Assembly: GCF_036492245.1 (NCBI RefSeq)
Contig: NZ_AP025286.1
Span: 1,240,001 to 1,304,000, forward strand
From: Treponema bryantii
GTDB lineage: Bacteria > Spirochaetota > Spirochaetia > Treponematales > Treponemataceae
Direction: 5' to 3'
DNA length: 64,000 bases
A program made the position numbers and the translations under genes. The notes beneath the pieces are model-generated. The model did no database searches. It was not told the origin of the DNA and saw only the letters and a program-made list of their open reading frames with translations. Of this stretch, positions 24,774 to 32,531 are shown piece by piece (within the stretch, counting starts at the first letter, position 1; the number at the start of each line of letters is the position of its first letter).

Positions 24774-25450
24774 AAGCTGCCTCCATCTACAATTGAGTTT
24801 CCAAATGACATGTCATTTTCTGAAAGAGCTTTTCCTTCTGGAGTGAAAAGAGCTTCTCGGGTATTAGACATCTTGAAAGAAACGTTTGTTCTTTTTGAAT
24901 CATAAAAGAGAGATTTCTTTAAGTTACAGTTTCTGAAAGATGTGTCTATAAGGGTAGAGGCAATAAAGCGGGAATTAAAAAGGTCTGAGTCATCAAATGA
25001 AGACTGATAGGCTTTGATTCCGTTGAAATTGCTCTGAATGATATCACTGGAAGTAAAGAGTGTATGGGTAAAGGTTGCACCAGAAAAAGATGTAAAGAGT
25101 GAATTACTTTTGATAAAACTACAGTCGTTGAAAATTGCAAAATCAAAAATACACATGCGGAACACTACATTACTTGAACTGATATTATTAAAGGTACAGT
25201 TTGTAAAGGTACAGCCGTAAAACTTTTTATTTGAAATATCAATGTTAGAAAAAAGAAGTCCGCAGACATTAAGGCCAACAATTTTATCATGTTCAGAAAT
25301 GTATTTGTAAATATCTGCCTTAAACTTTCCCGGGTCTGGAATGTGATCCAGACAGTAGTTTTTGTCATCGGTGAGATTGCCATCTTCATCGAAGGTTGAA
25401 ATTGCGAGGTTTCGGCAGTAATGTACGAGGCACTTATTCTGCGTGAACAT
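24770..25450 (-). CDS. Pentapeptide-repeat protein
   Basis: About 226 residues from the ATG at 25450. From about residue 60 to 200 a Phe or Leu recurs every five residues in the A(N/D)FxN style (for example FYGCTFTNCTFNNI and SSFDDSDLFNSRF), forming a right-handed quadrilateral beta-helix. The function of such proteins is diverse; some mimic DNA, most are unknown. The short Cys/His-bearing N-terminus (NKCLVHYCRNL...NYCLDH) could bind metal. I reject a longer start at 25570, because it would run through the divergent gene and its promoter. A TATAAT box (25462-25457) is 6 bases before the ATG and there is no ribosome-binding site. It is co-transcribed with the MBL-fold gene. Confidence 0.75.
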   Translation of the reverse strand: MFTQNKCLVHYCRNLAISTFDEDGNLTDDKNYCLDHIPDPGKFKADIYKYISEHDKIVGLNVCGLLFSNIDISNKKFYGCTFTNCTFNNISSSNVVFRMCIFDFAIFNDCSFIKSNSLFTSFSGATFTHTLFTSSDIIQSNFNGIKAYQSSFDDSDLFNSRFIASTLIDTSFRNCNLKKSLFYDSKRTNVSFKMSNTREALFTPEGKALSENDMSFGNSIVDGGSL

Positions 25451-25456
25451 AATTTT

Positions 25457-25462
25457 ATTATA
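25457..25462 (-). promoter_or_regulatory. -10 box directly before the pentapeptide-repeat gene
   Basis: TATAAT on the minus strand, 6 bases before the ATG at 25450, with no Shine-Dalgarno sequence. On the plus strand TATAAT at 25489-25494 abuts the ATG at 25496 in the same way. Confidence 0.4.
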
Positions 25463-25495
25463 GTAGAAAGTTGTAAAAAATGATACTATATAATT

Positions 25496-25774
25496 ATGAT
25501 TTGCTGGAAATGCCATAAAGAAATTTCTGTTGAAAAGCCTGTTCGTGGGGATGAATGTCCGCTCTGTCATGCTGATTTACATGTATGTAAGGCGTGTGAG
25601 TTTTACGAAAGTGGAGCCCATAACGACTGCCGTGAAAGTTCTGCTGAGTTTGTAAGCGATAAGGAACGCGGTAATTTCTGTGATTATTTCCGTGCATCAA
25701 CAAAAATCACAAAAGGTGAGGTTACATCAAAATCTGATGCAGCAAGAGCTGCTTTTGATGCCCTTTTTAAATAG
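25496..25774 (+). CDS. Small zinc-ribbon protein of unknown function
   Basis: A 92-residue soluble protein with paired cysteines CWKC and CPLC in the first 25 residues, then CKAC, CRES and a later Cys. This suggests one or two zinc knuckles. The C-terminal part ends in SDAARAAFDALFK, a probable helix. It resembles small cysteine-rich proteins seen in other treponemes, but I cannot name a function. No ribosome-binding site is visible, and a TATAAT box lies immediately before the ATG, so the true transcript start needs mapping. The CACAGAG palindrome begins directly at the stop codon. Confidence 0.7.
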   Translation: MICWKCHKEISVEKPVRGDECPLCHADLHVCKACEFYESGAHNDCRESSAEFVSDKERGNFCDYFRASTKITKGEVTSKSDAARAAFDALFK

Positions 25775-25846
25775 TTTCTCACAGAGGGTACAGAGCAAAA
25801 AGAGAAAACTTTTTCTCTTTTTGCTCTGTGCCCTCTGTGAGGAATT
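25775..25846. repeat. CACAGAG-family palindrome, long near-perfect copy
   Basis: The arms TTTCTCACAGAGGG...GCAAAAAGAG and CTCTTTTTGC...CCCTCTGTGAGGAA are nearly perfect inverted repeats of about 33 bases with only a few bases between them. The element fills the gap between the zinc-ribbon gene and murI and ends 15 bases before the murI ATG. The same arms occur at 3490-3568 and, as a half, at 2818. Confidence 0.8.
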
Positions 25847-25860
25847 CAAACTGGATAATT

Positions 25861-26727
25861 ATGACTGACTTTGTGTTTATAGACAGTGGCGTGGGTGGGA
25901 TTCCATATATGATGAAGCTTCTGGAAAATAAGCCTGAATCTTCGTGTGTGTATGTTGCAGATACTGCGAACTTTCCATATGGAGAAAAATCTCATGAGCA
26001 GGTTGTAGAATGTGTGCTTGAGCTTGTGGGAAAAATCCGCACTCAGTTTGCTCCTAAGGTGATTGTTGTTGCCTGTAATACTATGAGTGTAAATGCTCTG
26101 GATGAACTGCGTGCAAAGTTTTCTGATATTCAGTTTGTAGGCACTGTTCCTGCTATTAAACTTGCGGCCAGTGTTTCTAAAAAGCGTCGCATTGGTCTGC
26201 TGGCCACAAAGGCTACCTGTGAAAATCCTTATAATTTAGAACTCAAAGAAAAATTTGCCGGTGACTGTGTACTTGTTACCCGTGGTGACGGTGAACTTGT
26301 TTCTTTTATTGAACATAATGCATTTACTGCCAGCCGTGAGGAATGTCTTGCGGCTATTAAGCCTGCGGTGGATTTCTTCCGTAAGGAAGATTGTGATGCG
26401 GTAATTCTTGGCTGTACTCACTTTTTGAATTTTACTGATGTCTTTGAAGCTGCTTGTGAGCCGGATATTAAGGTTGTTGATTCGGTTGATGGTGTTGTGA
26501 GACATTCTTTACAATTGCTCGCGGCGGCTCAGGCACAGCCTTCGCCAAGACTCGCTAAAAACAGTCCACCGGACTGTTTTTACCCTGCTGACGCAGGGCC
26601 GCTCCCTAAGGGGTCGTCCTCTCCCTCATTGTTTATCACCGGTTTTCGTGACACTGAGGAAGAAAATCAGTATAATGTGCTTTGTTCACGATTTGGCATT
26701 CAATTCGGCGGTTTGCTGAGTAAATAG
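25861..26727 (+). CDS. murI: Glutamate racemase with an inserted segment
   Basis: MurI converts L- to D-glutamate for peptidoglycan. The 288-residue protein has the two catalytic cysteines in their usual contexts, Cys72 in VVACNTMS and Cys185 in LGCTHF, plus FIDSGVGG and the YVADTANFPYG segment. Start ATG 25861 matches the family; an in-frame start at 25828 lies within the repeat and is rejected. Residues about 223-255 form an Ala/Pro/Ser-rich stretch that fits no part of the racemase. At DNA level this is a series of hairpins (26557-26612), suggesting an in-frame palindromic insertion. The final segment (LFITGF...) resumes the family pattern, so the enzyme is probably functional. purC follows after 18 bases. 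Confidence 0.9.
   Translation: MTDFVFIDSGVGGIPYMMKLLENKPESSCVYVADTANFPYGEKSHEQVVECVLELVGKIRTQFAPKVIVVACNTMSVNALDELRAKFSDIQFVGTVPAIKLAASVSKKRRIGLLATKATCENPYNLELKEKFAGDCVLVTRGDGELVSFIEHNAFTASREECLAAIKPAVDFFRKEDCDAVILGCTHFLNFTDVFEAACEPDIKVVDSVDGVVRHSLQLLAAAQAQPSPRLAKNSPPDCFYPADAGPLPKGSSSPSLFITGFRDTEEENQYNVLCSRFGIQFGGLLSK
26557..26612. repeat. Hairpin-rich element inside murI
   Basis: AAAAACAGTCC (26557-26567) pairs perfectly with GGACTGTTTTT (26571-26581) across a 3-base loop. CCCTGC (26583-26588) pairs with GCAGGG (26593-26598), and CCCTAAGGG follows at 26604-26612. Reading stays open through all three. Three consecutive hairpins in a coding region, matching an extra protein segment, suggest an inserted palindromic element. 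Confidence 0.65.
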
Positions 26728-26745
26728 ATTTATAAGAGGAAAAAA

Positions 26746-27594
26746 ATGAAAAAAATTATTTCCGGTAAGGTTCGCGAGGTTTATGACCTTGAAGATGGAC
26801 GCATGGTAATTGTTACAACTGACAGAATTTCTGCATTTGATGTTATTCTGCCAACAATGATTACAGACAAGGGTAAGGTGCTCAACGCTCTTGCTAACTT
26901 CTGGTTCGACTACACAAAAGACATTGTTAAGAATCACATGATTTCAAGTGATCTCAAAGACATGCCTGCTGAATTCCAGAAGCCGGAATTTGAAGGCCGT
27001 ACAATTCTCGTAAAGAAACTTAAGATGATTCCTTATGAAGTAATTGTTCGCGGATATATGTTTGGTTCTATGTACGAAGCTTACAAGAAGGGCGAGCCAT
27101 TCCTTGGTCACAAGTTTGATAAGGAATACAAAGAGGCTGAAAAGCTCGACGAGCCAATCGTAACTCCTTCTACTAAGGCTGCTGAAGGTCATGACATCAA
27201 CGTTACTCTTCAGTACATGAAAGATGATCTTGGCGAAGAGCTTGGTACTAAGATTGAACAGGCTGCTCTTGCTATCTATAAGAAGTGCTACGAGCACGCT
27301 AAGGCAAACGGAATTATCATTGCTGATACTAAATTTGAGTTTGGTCTTGATGAGAACGGCGACCTTGTTCTTGGTGATGAAGTTCTTACTCCAGACAGTT
27401 CACGCTTCTGGGATGCTTCTAAGTATGAAGTAGGCGGAAGTCCTGCAAGCTACGACAAGCAGTTTGTTCGTGACTGGCTCAAGGCTAACAACCTGGCTGG
27501 AGATCCTAACATTAAGGAAATTCCTGCTGATGTTGTTGCTCAGACAGCAGCTATCTACAAAGAGTGTCAGACTCGTATTTGTCATAATGGCTAA
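26746..27594 (+). CDS. purC: Phosphoribosylaminoimidazole-succinocarboxamide synthase
   Basis: PurC joins aspartate to CAIR using ATP in purine biosynthesis. The 282-residue protein shows the family's N-terminus GKVREVYDLEDGRMVIVTTDRISAFDV, the central VIVRGYMFGSMYEAYKKG, and the C-terminal IADTKFEFGLDENGDLVLGDEVLTPDSSRFW. An AGAGGA ribosome-binding site precedes the ATG. Codon choice is GC-richer than in neighbouring membrane genes, as expected for high expression. It follows murI closely and may be co-transcribed. Two hairpins after it, the second a strong terminator, end the unit. Confidence 0.97.
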   Translation: MKKIISGKVREVYDLEDGRMVIVTTDRISAFDVILPTMITDKGKVLNALANFWFDYTKDIVKNHMISSDLKDMPAEFQKPEFEGRTILVKKLKMIPYEVIVRGYMFGSMYEAYKKGEPFLGHKFDKEYKEAEKLDEPIVTPSTKAAEGHDINVTLQYMKDDLGEELGTKIEQAALAIYKKCYEHAKANGIIIADTKFEFGLDENGDLVLGDEVLTPDSSRFWDASKYEVGGSPASYDKQFVRDWLKANNLAGDPNIKEIPADVVAQTAAIYKECQTRICHNG

Positions 27595-27601
27595 AATCAA
27601 A

Positions 27602-27641
27602 GAACCGTTAAAAAGCAAGCCAAAAGGGTTGCTTTAGGTTC
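27602..27641 (+). other. Nested hairpin after purC
   Basis: GAACC (27602-27606) pairs with GGTTC (27637-27641), and AAAGCAAGCC (27612-27621) pairs with GGGTTGCTTT (27626-27635) around an AAAA loop, with one mismatch. There is no T-run directly after it, so it may protect the mRNA 3' end rather than terminate. The real terminator follows 14 bases later. Confidence 0.5.
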
Positions 27642-27654
27642 ATCAAAAAAATGC

Positions 27655-27692
27655 CACAGAGGCAAGCTATGCTTGCCGACTGTGTTTTTTTT
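27655..27692 (+). terminator. Intrinsic terminator of purC
   Basis: GGCAAGC (27661-27667) pairs with GCTTGCC (27671-27677), extended by CACAG with CTGTG, followed by eight T. Confidence 0.9.
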
Positions 27693-27778
27693 ACACTGTT
27701 TTTCGTAAAAAATCTAACTTTTTTTAATAAAATTTCCTCCGTTTATCCTTTCATCTGAAAAAAATCAAAAAATATCCT

Positions 27779-27840
27779 AAAATTTTCAAATAAAATTCTT
27801 AAAATTCTTCATTCAAAAATCCAAATTCCGGGCTTACTAT
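27779..27840 (+). promoter_or_regulatory. Predicted promoter and repeated motif upstream of the sugar ABC operon
   Basis: TTCAAA (27812-27817) and TACTAT (27835-27840) are 17 bases apart. Just upstream lie three copies of an AAAATT(T/C)T(T/C) motif at 27779, 27792 and 27801, a possible binding site for the AraC-type regulator encoded at 32528. The remaining upstream DNA to 27693 is very AT-rich and holds nothing else I can name. The gene's ribosome-binding site is AGGAGG just before 27881. Confidence 0.45.
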
Positions 27841-27880
27841 GATTCTATAAGAAAAAAGCATCTATAGGAGGAAAAATTAG

Positions 27881-28840
27881 ATGAAAAAAAGCGTTATTGT
27901 TGCTGTAGCACTTATGTGTGTTGCATCATTGTTTGCCGCTCCAAAAAAGAAGGCAAAAGCTGGTGATGGAAAAATTAAGATTGGTATCATTAACAACCCA
28001 CCTTCAGAATCAGGATACCGCGCTGCTAACGTAAAAGACATGGAAACTGTATTTACTGCAGCTAAAGGTTATGATGTAAAGACTTTCTACAGCTTGAAGA
28101 ATGAAGAGCAGTTGAATGCTGCTGCACAGTTTATTACAGACGGCGTAGACTATATTCTTCTTTCTGCTGCTGCTACAGATGGTTGGGATAAAACTCTTAA
28201 AGCAGCACAGAAAGCTGGTATCAAAGTATTCTTGTTCGACCGCATGGTTTCAGCAAAAGACAATCTTTATGAAGCTGCTGTAGTTTCAGATATGGCTAAA
28301 GAAGGTGAAACAGCTGTTTCATGGCTCAAGAATCAGAAACTTAAGGAATACAATGTAATTCATATTCAGGGTGTAATGGGATCTGACGCTCAGCTCGGAC
28401 GTACAGGTGCTTTGGACAAGGAATTTGCTGCAGGTACAATGAAGAAAGTTGTTCAGCAGACAGGTAACTGGAGTGCTGATGAAGCAAAGAAGATTGTTGA
28501 ATCAGTTATCAACTCAAAAGAAAAGTTCAACGTAATCTATGCTGAAAACGACGATATGGCTAAGGGTGCTGTTGCTGCTCTCGATGCTGCTGGTATTACA
28601 CACGGTGTAAAGGGTGATGTAATTGTAATGGGATTCGACTGCAACAAGTGGGCTCTCCGCGAATTGCTCGCTGGAAACTGGAACTATGACGGACAGTGTT
28701 CTCCATTCCAGGCTACAGTAATCGAAAACATGATTAAGACTGGCAAAGTTCCTTCAAAGAAAATCATCAATGAAGAAAAAGGATTCGATGCTAAGACAAT
28801 CACAAAGGCTGATATCGATAAGTACGGTCTTGGTGACTAA
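27881..28840 (+). CDS. Sugar ABC transporter periplasmic substrate-binding protein
   Basis: The 319-residue protein delivers a sugar to the membrane complex encoded next. A signal peptide (MKKSVIVAVALMCVASLFAA) without a lipobox cysteine is followed by the two-lobed LacI/RbsB-type binding fold. Motifs include KIKIGIINNPPSESGYRAAN, QFITDGVDYILLSAAATDGWDKTL and AGIKVFLFDRM. The pattern of residues and the operon make-up resemble the galactofuranose-binding protein YtfQ, but xylose- or galactose-type substrates remain possible. A strong hairpin with T-run directly after the gene should reduce downstream transcription, giving an excess of binding protein over membrane parts. Confidence 0.88.
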   Translation: MKKSVIVAVALMCVASLFAAPKKKAKAGDGKIKIGIINNPPSESGYRAANVKDMETVFTAAKGYDVKTFYSLKNEEQLNAAAQFITDGVDYILLSAAATDGWDKTLKAAQKAGIKVFLFDRMVSAKDNLYEAAVVSDMAKEGETAVSWLKNQKLKEYNVIHIQGVMGSDAQLGRTGALDKEFAAGTMKKVVQQTGNWSADEAKKIVESVINSKEKFNVIYAENDDMAKGAVAALDAAGITHGVKGDVIVMGFDCNKWALRELLAGNWNYDGQCSPFQATVIENMIKTGKVPSKKIINEEKGFDAKTITKADIDKYGLGD

Positions 28841-28869
28841 TATCAAACATTACTTGTAAAGAGTTTGAT

Positions 28870-28911
28870 ACGGCGTAAAGTGTGTAATCCATATTTTACG
28901 CCGTTTTTTTT
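28870..28911 (+). terminator. Intercistronic attenuator/terminator after the binding-protein gene
   Basis: ACGGCGTAAA (28870-28879) pairs with TTTACGCCGT (28895-28904), followed by eight T. It lies between the first and second genes of an otherwise tight operon, so it is more likely partial termination than the operon end. Confidence 0.8.
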
Positions 28912-28928
28912 AAAACGTGGGATTATTT

Positions 28929-30446
28929 ATGGAAGAAAAAATAGTTTTAAGTGCACGTGGAATTTATAAAGAATTCCCTGGAGTAAAGGCTCTTCAAAAT
29001 GTTGACTTTACTCTGCGTGAAGGCGAAATTCACGCGCTTATGGGAGAGAACGGTGCCGGAAAATCAACTCTGGTAAAGGTTCTGACCGGTGTATATGAAA
29101 AAGACTCCGGAGAAATCAGAATTGCAGGAATAGAAGGTCCTGTTACAATTCGTTCTCCTCAGGATGCCCAAAATCTGGGTATTGCTACAGTATATCAGGA
29201 AATAACTCTCTGTCCTAATCTTACGGTGGCAGAGAATATGTATATAGGACGCGGTAACTACAAATTTGTTAATCACCGTGCCCAGGAAAAGAAAGCTACA
29301 GAACTTCTTGAAAAATTAAACATTCCGGCAAAAGCTACTCAGCAGCTTGGTACCTGTTCTATTGCCATTCAGCAGATGGTAGCAATTGCACGTGCTGTTG
29401 ATATGGATTGTAAGGTTCTGATTCTTGACGAACCAACTTCTTCTCTTGATGACCGCGAAGTTGAACTTTTGTTTACACTTATGCGTGATCTTAAGAAGCG
29501 TGGAGTAGGAATCATCTTTATTACTCACTTCCTTGAACAGGTTTATGAAGTTTGTGATAAGATTACTGTTCTTCGTAACGGTGAACTTGTTGGTGAATAT
29601 ACAATTGCAGATTTGCCAAGAGTAAAACTGATTTCTGCCATGCTCGGTAAAGATATGGAAGACATGACAAACCTCAAAAATCAGAAACGCCCTTACACAG
29701 GAGCTGGAGAGGTTGTTTATGAGGCAGAAGGCCTTGCAAGTTCTGAAGGTGTTCGGCCGTTTGACTTCCTTATTAACAAGGGGGAGGTTAACGGCTTTAC
29801 AGGACTTCTTGGTTCTGGCCGAAGTGAAAGTGTTCGTGCAATCTTTGCTGCAGACCGTGTAACCGGTGGTAAGGTAAAGGTAAACGGCCGCGATATAAAA
29901 ATCAATCAGCCTAAAGATGCAATGAAAGCTGGAATCGGATATCTTCCGGAAGACCGCAAGGGAGACGGAATTATTCAGGATCTTTCAGTTCGTGAAAATA
30001 TTATTCTTGCTCTTCAGGTTCTTAACGGCTTTACAAAACCTATTTCTAGAGCAGAGCAGGAAAAGCTTGCAGATGAGTTTATTGAAATGCTCGAAATAAA
30101 AACTGCATCTAAAGAAACTCCTATTAAGTCACTTTCGGGTGGTAATCAGCAGAAAGTTATTCTTGCCCGCTGGCTTTTGACTCATCCACAATATCTGATT
30201 CTTGATGAACCAACTCGTGGTATTGACGTAGGTACAAAAATTGAAATTCAGAAGCTTGTGCTTAAACTTGCAGAAGAAGGTGTAAGCGTTACCTTTATTT
30301 CTTCGGAGATTGAAGAGATGCTTTCTGTATGCCAGAGACTTATCGTTATGCGCGACCGCAAGATTGTAGGTGAGCTTAAGGATGATCTTTTGCGTCAGGA
30401 TGTAATTATGCAGACTATTGCGGGAGGTAAGGCACAAAATGGCTAA
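28929..30446 (+). CDS. Sugar ABC transporter ATPase with two nucleotide-binding domains
   Basis: The roughly 505-residue protein powers sugar import. It is a CUT2-type fusion of two ABC domains. The first has Walker A GENGAGKST, signature-like TCSIAIQQMVAIARA and Walker B VLILDEPTSSLD. The second has GLLGSGRSE in place of Walker A, as usual in this family, then SLSGGNQQKVILARW and LILDEPTRGID. YtfR, RbsA and XylG have this layout. ATG 28929 is preferred; a GTG at 28917 in the same frame is close to the terminator stem. Its end overlaps the next gene by 8 bases. Confidence 0.92.
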   Translation: MEEKIVLSARGIYKEFPGVKALQNVDFTLREGEIHALMGENGAGKSTLVKVLTGVYEKDSGEIRIAGIEGPVTIRSPQDAQNLGIATVYQEITLCPNLTVAENMYIGRGNYKFVNHRAQEKKATELLEKLNIPAKATQQLGTCSIAIQQMVAIARAVDMDCKVLILDEPTSSLDDREVELLFTLMRDLKKRGVGIIFITHFLEQVYEVCDKITVLRNGELVGEYTIADLPRVKLISAMLGKDMEDMTNLKNQKRPYTGAGEVVYEAEGLASSEGVRPFDFLINKGEVNGFTGLLGSGRSESVRAIFAADRVTGGKVKVNGRDIKINQPKDAMKAGIGYLPEDRKGDGIIQDLSVRENIILALQVLNGFTKPISRAEQEKLADEFIEMLEIKTASKETPIKSLSGGNQQKVILARWLLTHPQYLILDEPTRGIDVGTKIEIQKLVLKLAEEGVSVTFISSEIEEMLSVCQRLIVMRDRKIVGELKDDLLRQDVIMQTIAGGKAQNG

Positions 30447-31500
30447 TAAAGTTTTAAATCAAATAAAGAAACTTTTTGCATCACAGCTGGCAATTCCGCT
30501 GGTTGCATTAATTGTACTGGTTGTATTCAATCTTATCCGGGATCCAGGTTTCTTCTCTATTGATATAATGAAGAATAATCTTGGAAATACAGTTCTTTCA
30601 GGTAACTTAATCAGTATTCTGAACGGAGCTTCTGAGCTTGTTATTCTTTCAATTGGAATGACACTTGTAACTTCAGCTGCTAAAGGACAGGATATTTCCA
30701 TTGGTGCATCTGCTGCTATTGCAGGTTCAGTATTCGTAAAAATCCTCAAAGCATGGGGAATAAATGGTGGAACAATATTTGCAGGACTTATTATTGCATG
30801 TGTTGTTGCTGTTATCTTCTGTCTGTTCAACGGCTTACTGATTGCAAAGTTCAATATTCAGCCGATGATTGCATCTTTGATTCTGTTTACTGCAGGTCGT
30901 CCTGTAGCATACTGGATTAACGGAGGTGCAACACCAAACGTTGAAGCTCCAATCATTACCTATATCGGAAACTTTATTCCACACATTGCAATTCCGACTC
31001 CAATTATTGTGGTCGTAATTTTCATAGTGTTGATAAATCTGCTTCTGAAAAAGACTACACTCAGTCTTTATATTCAGGCTGTAGGTATAAATGAACGTGC
31101 TGCAAGATTAAACGGTATAAATCCTGTAATGATGAAGATGGTTGTTTTTGTAATTCTTGGTATCTGTGTAACAATGGCCGGTGCAATGAATGTTTGCCGA
31201 ATCGGAGTTATCAACCACGAAACAATCCTTCTTGATATTGAAATGGATGCCATTCTTGCAGTTGCTATTGGTGGTAACTCACTTGGCGGTGGAAAGTTTA
31301 AGCTTTCAGGATCTATCCTTGGTGCTTATATTATTCAGGCACTCACAATTACCCTGTATGCTATGAAGGTTTCTTCTACAGCGGTAAAAGCTTATAAAGC
31401 AATCGTAATTATTTTAATTGTTGTTGCAGGTTCTCCAGTTGTTAAGAGTTTGATTGGACAGCTCAAAGATAAGATTGTAGCAAAGAAGGAGGCTAAATAA
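30439..31500 (+). CDS. Sugar ABC transporter permease 1 (YtfT-like)
   Basis: A 353-residue inner-membrane protein of the CUT2 permease family (BPD_transp_2), with about eight to ten hydrophobic helices. It contains the conserved cytoplasmic loop ...LYIQAVGINERAARLNGI and the GGNSLGGGKFKLSGSILGA segment that contacts the ATPase. ATG 30439 lies inside the last codons of the ATPase gene and is preceded by GGGAGG, so translation is coupled. A second, different permease follows. Two separate permease genes per system is the arrangement of the YtfQRT-YjfF galactofuranose importer, unlike the single permease of ribose or xylose systems. Confidence 0.9.
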   Translation: MANKVLNQIKKLFASQLAIPLVALIVLVVFNLIRDPGFFSIDIMKNNLGNTVLSGNLISILNGASELVILSIGMTLVTSAAKGQDISIGASAAIAGSVFVKILKAWGINGGTIFAGLIIACVVAVIFCLFNGLLIAKFNIQPMIASLILFTAGRPVAYWINGGATPNVEAPIITYIGNFIPHIAIPTPIIVVVIFIVLINLLLKKTTLSLYIQAVGINERAARLNGINPVMMKMVVFVILGICVTMAGAMNVCRIGVINHETILLDIEMDAILAVAIGGNSLGGGKFKLSGSILGAYIIQALTITLYAMKVSSTAVKAYKAIVIILIVVAGSPVVKSLIGQLKDKIVAKKEAK

Positions 31501-31502
31501 TT

Positions 31503-32531
31503 ATGAAAAATAAACAACCACTCTCAAATACAGCTTTACTTCTTACAATTACAATCTGTACATTTGTTGGAATGTATCTTCTTGCAATGATTATCTGGGG
31601 CGGCGGATTCTTAAATCCTCAGCAGTTCCTCGATCTGTTTAATAACAACTCATATCTGATTGTTGCGGCTTGTGGTCTTACAATCGTAATGATTACCGGT
31701 GGAATTGATATTTCGGTTGGTGGATCTATTTCTCTTATTACAATGGTTTGTGTCGTTGTAATGGAAGATCATAATGGTGGAATTTTAAGTTCAATTCTGC
31801 TGTCTCTTGGAATTGGTCTTGCAATGGGTCTTGTTCAGGGATACCTCGTTTCATACCTTAAAATCCAGCCATTTATTGTAACTCTAGCCGGAATGTTCTT
31901 TACACGCGGTATGACAACTATTGTAAGTAAAGTTCCTAGAAGTGCTTCAAATGAACTCTTTACAGATTTAATGGATTTCGAAATTGATGTTCCATTCCTA
32001 GGTCATTATGCGAGAAACGGAAACTGGATTCCAGCATATATCGAAGTTGGTGTTGTAATTGCGCTTCTTGTTGTTCTGATTCTCTGGGCTGTTCTTAAAT
32101 GGACTCGCTTTGGACGAAATCTCTATGCAGTTGGTGGAAACAACGAAAGTGCGCTTATGCTTGGTATCAATGTAAGAAGAACTCAGTTCCTCGCATATAT
32201 TCTTTGTGGTGTGCTTGCAGGAATTGCGGGCTTCTGTTACCTCTTACATACAGGTGCCGGAAATGCTTCGAATGCTACAGCTGCAGAAATGCAGGCAATC
32301 GCTTCTTCGATTATCGGAGGAACCCTGCTTAGTGGTGGTGTAGGAAGTGTAGTAGGAACTCTGTTTGGTGTTATGTCTCTTAAGACAATCAATAACATCG
32401 TAGTAGCTTCCGGTTTGCGTGAGCCATACTGGCAGAGTATTACAACAGGTCTTATGCTTGCATTCTTCATTCTTCTGCAGAGTGTAATTCTCTCACAGAG
32501 AAAGAAGAAGCTGGGTAATATGGCTGGTTAA
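31503..32531 (+). CDS. Sugar ABC transporter permease 2 (YjfF-like)
   Basis: A 342-residue CUT2 permease with about nine transmembrane segments. It shows GLTIVMITGGIDISVGGSIS, characteristic of this family, and the loop FGRNLYAVGGNNESALMLGINVRRTQFLAYILCG, with GGTLLSGGVGSVVGTLFG near the C-terminus. It starts 3 bases after permease 1, with GGAGG upstream, and completes the importer. The last 4 bases overlap the convergent response-regulator gene. Transcription probably ends at the hairpin 32555-32581 inside that gene. Confidence 0.92.
   Translation: MKNKQPLSNTALLLTITICTFVGMYLLAMIIWGGGFLNPQQFLDLFNNNSYLIVAACGLTIVMITGGIDISVGGSISLITMVCVVVMEDHNGGILSSILLSLGIGLAMGLVQGYLVSYLKIQPFIVTLAGMFFTRGMTTIVSKVPRSASNELFTDLMDFEIDVPFLGHYARNGNWIPAYIEVGVVIALLVVLILWAVLKWTRFGRNLYAVGGNNESALMLGINVRRTQFLAYILCGVLAGIAGFCYLLHTGAGNASNATAAEMQAIASSIIGGTLLSGGVGSVVGTLFGVMSLKTINNIVVASGLREPYWQSITTGLMLAFFILLQSVILSQRKKKLGNMAG

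Noticed and set aside
25451-25570. 40-residue N-terminal extension of the pentapeptide-repeat protein
   Set aside because: It would run through the divergent zinc-ribbon gene and the shared promoter region; the ATG at 25450 starts the conserved-looking part.
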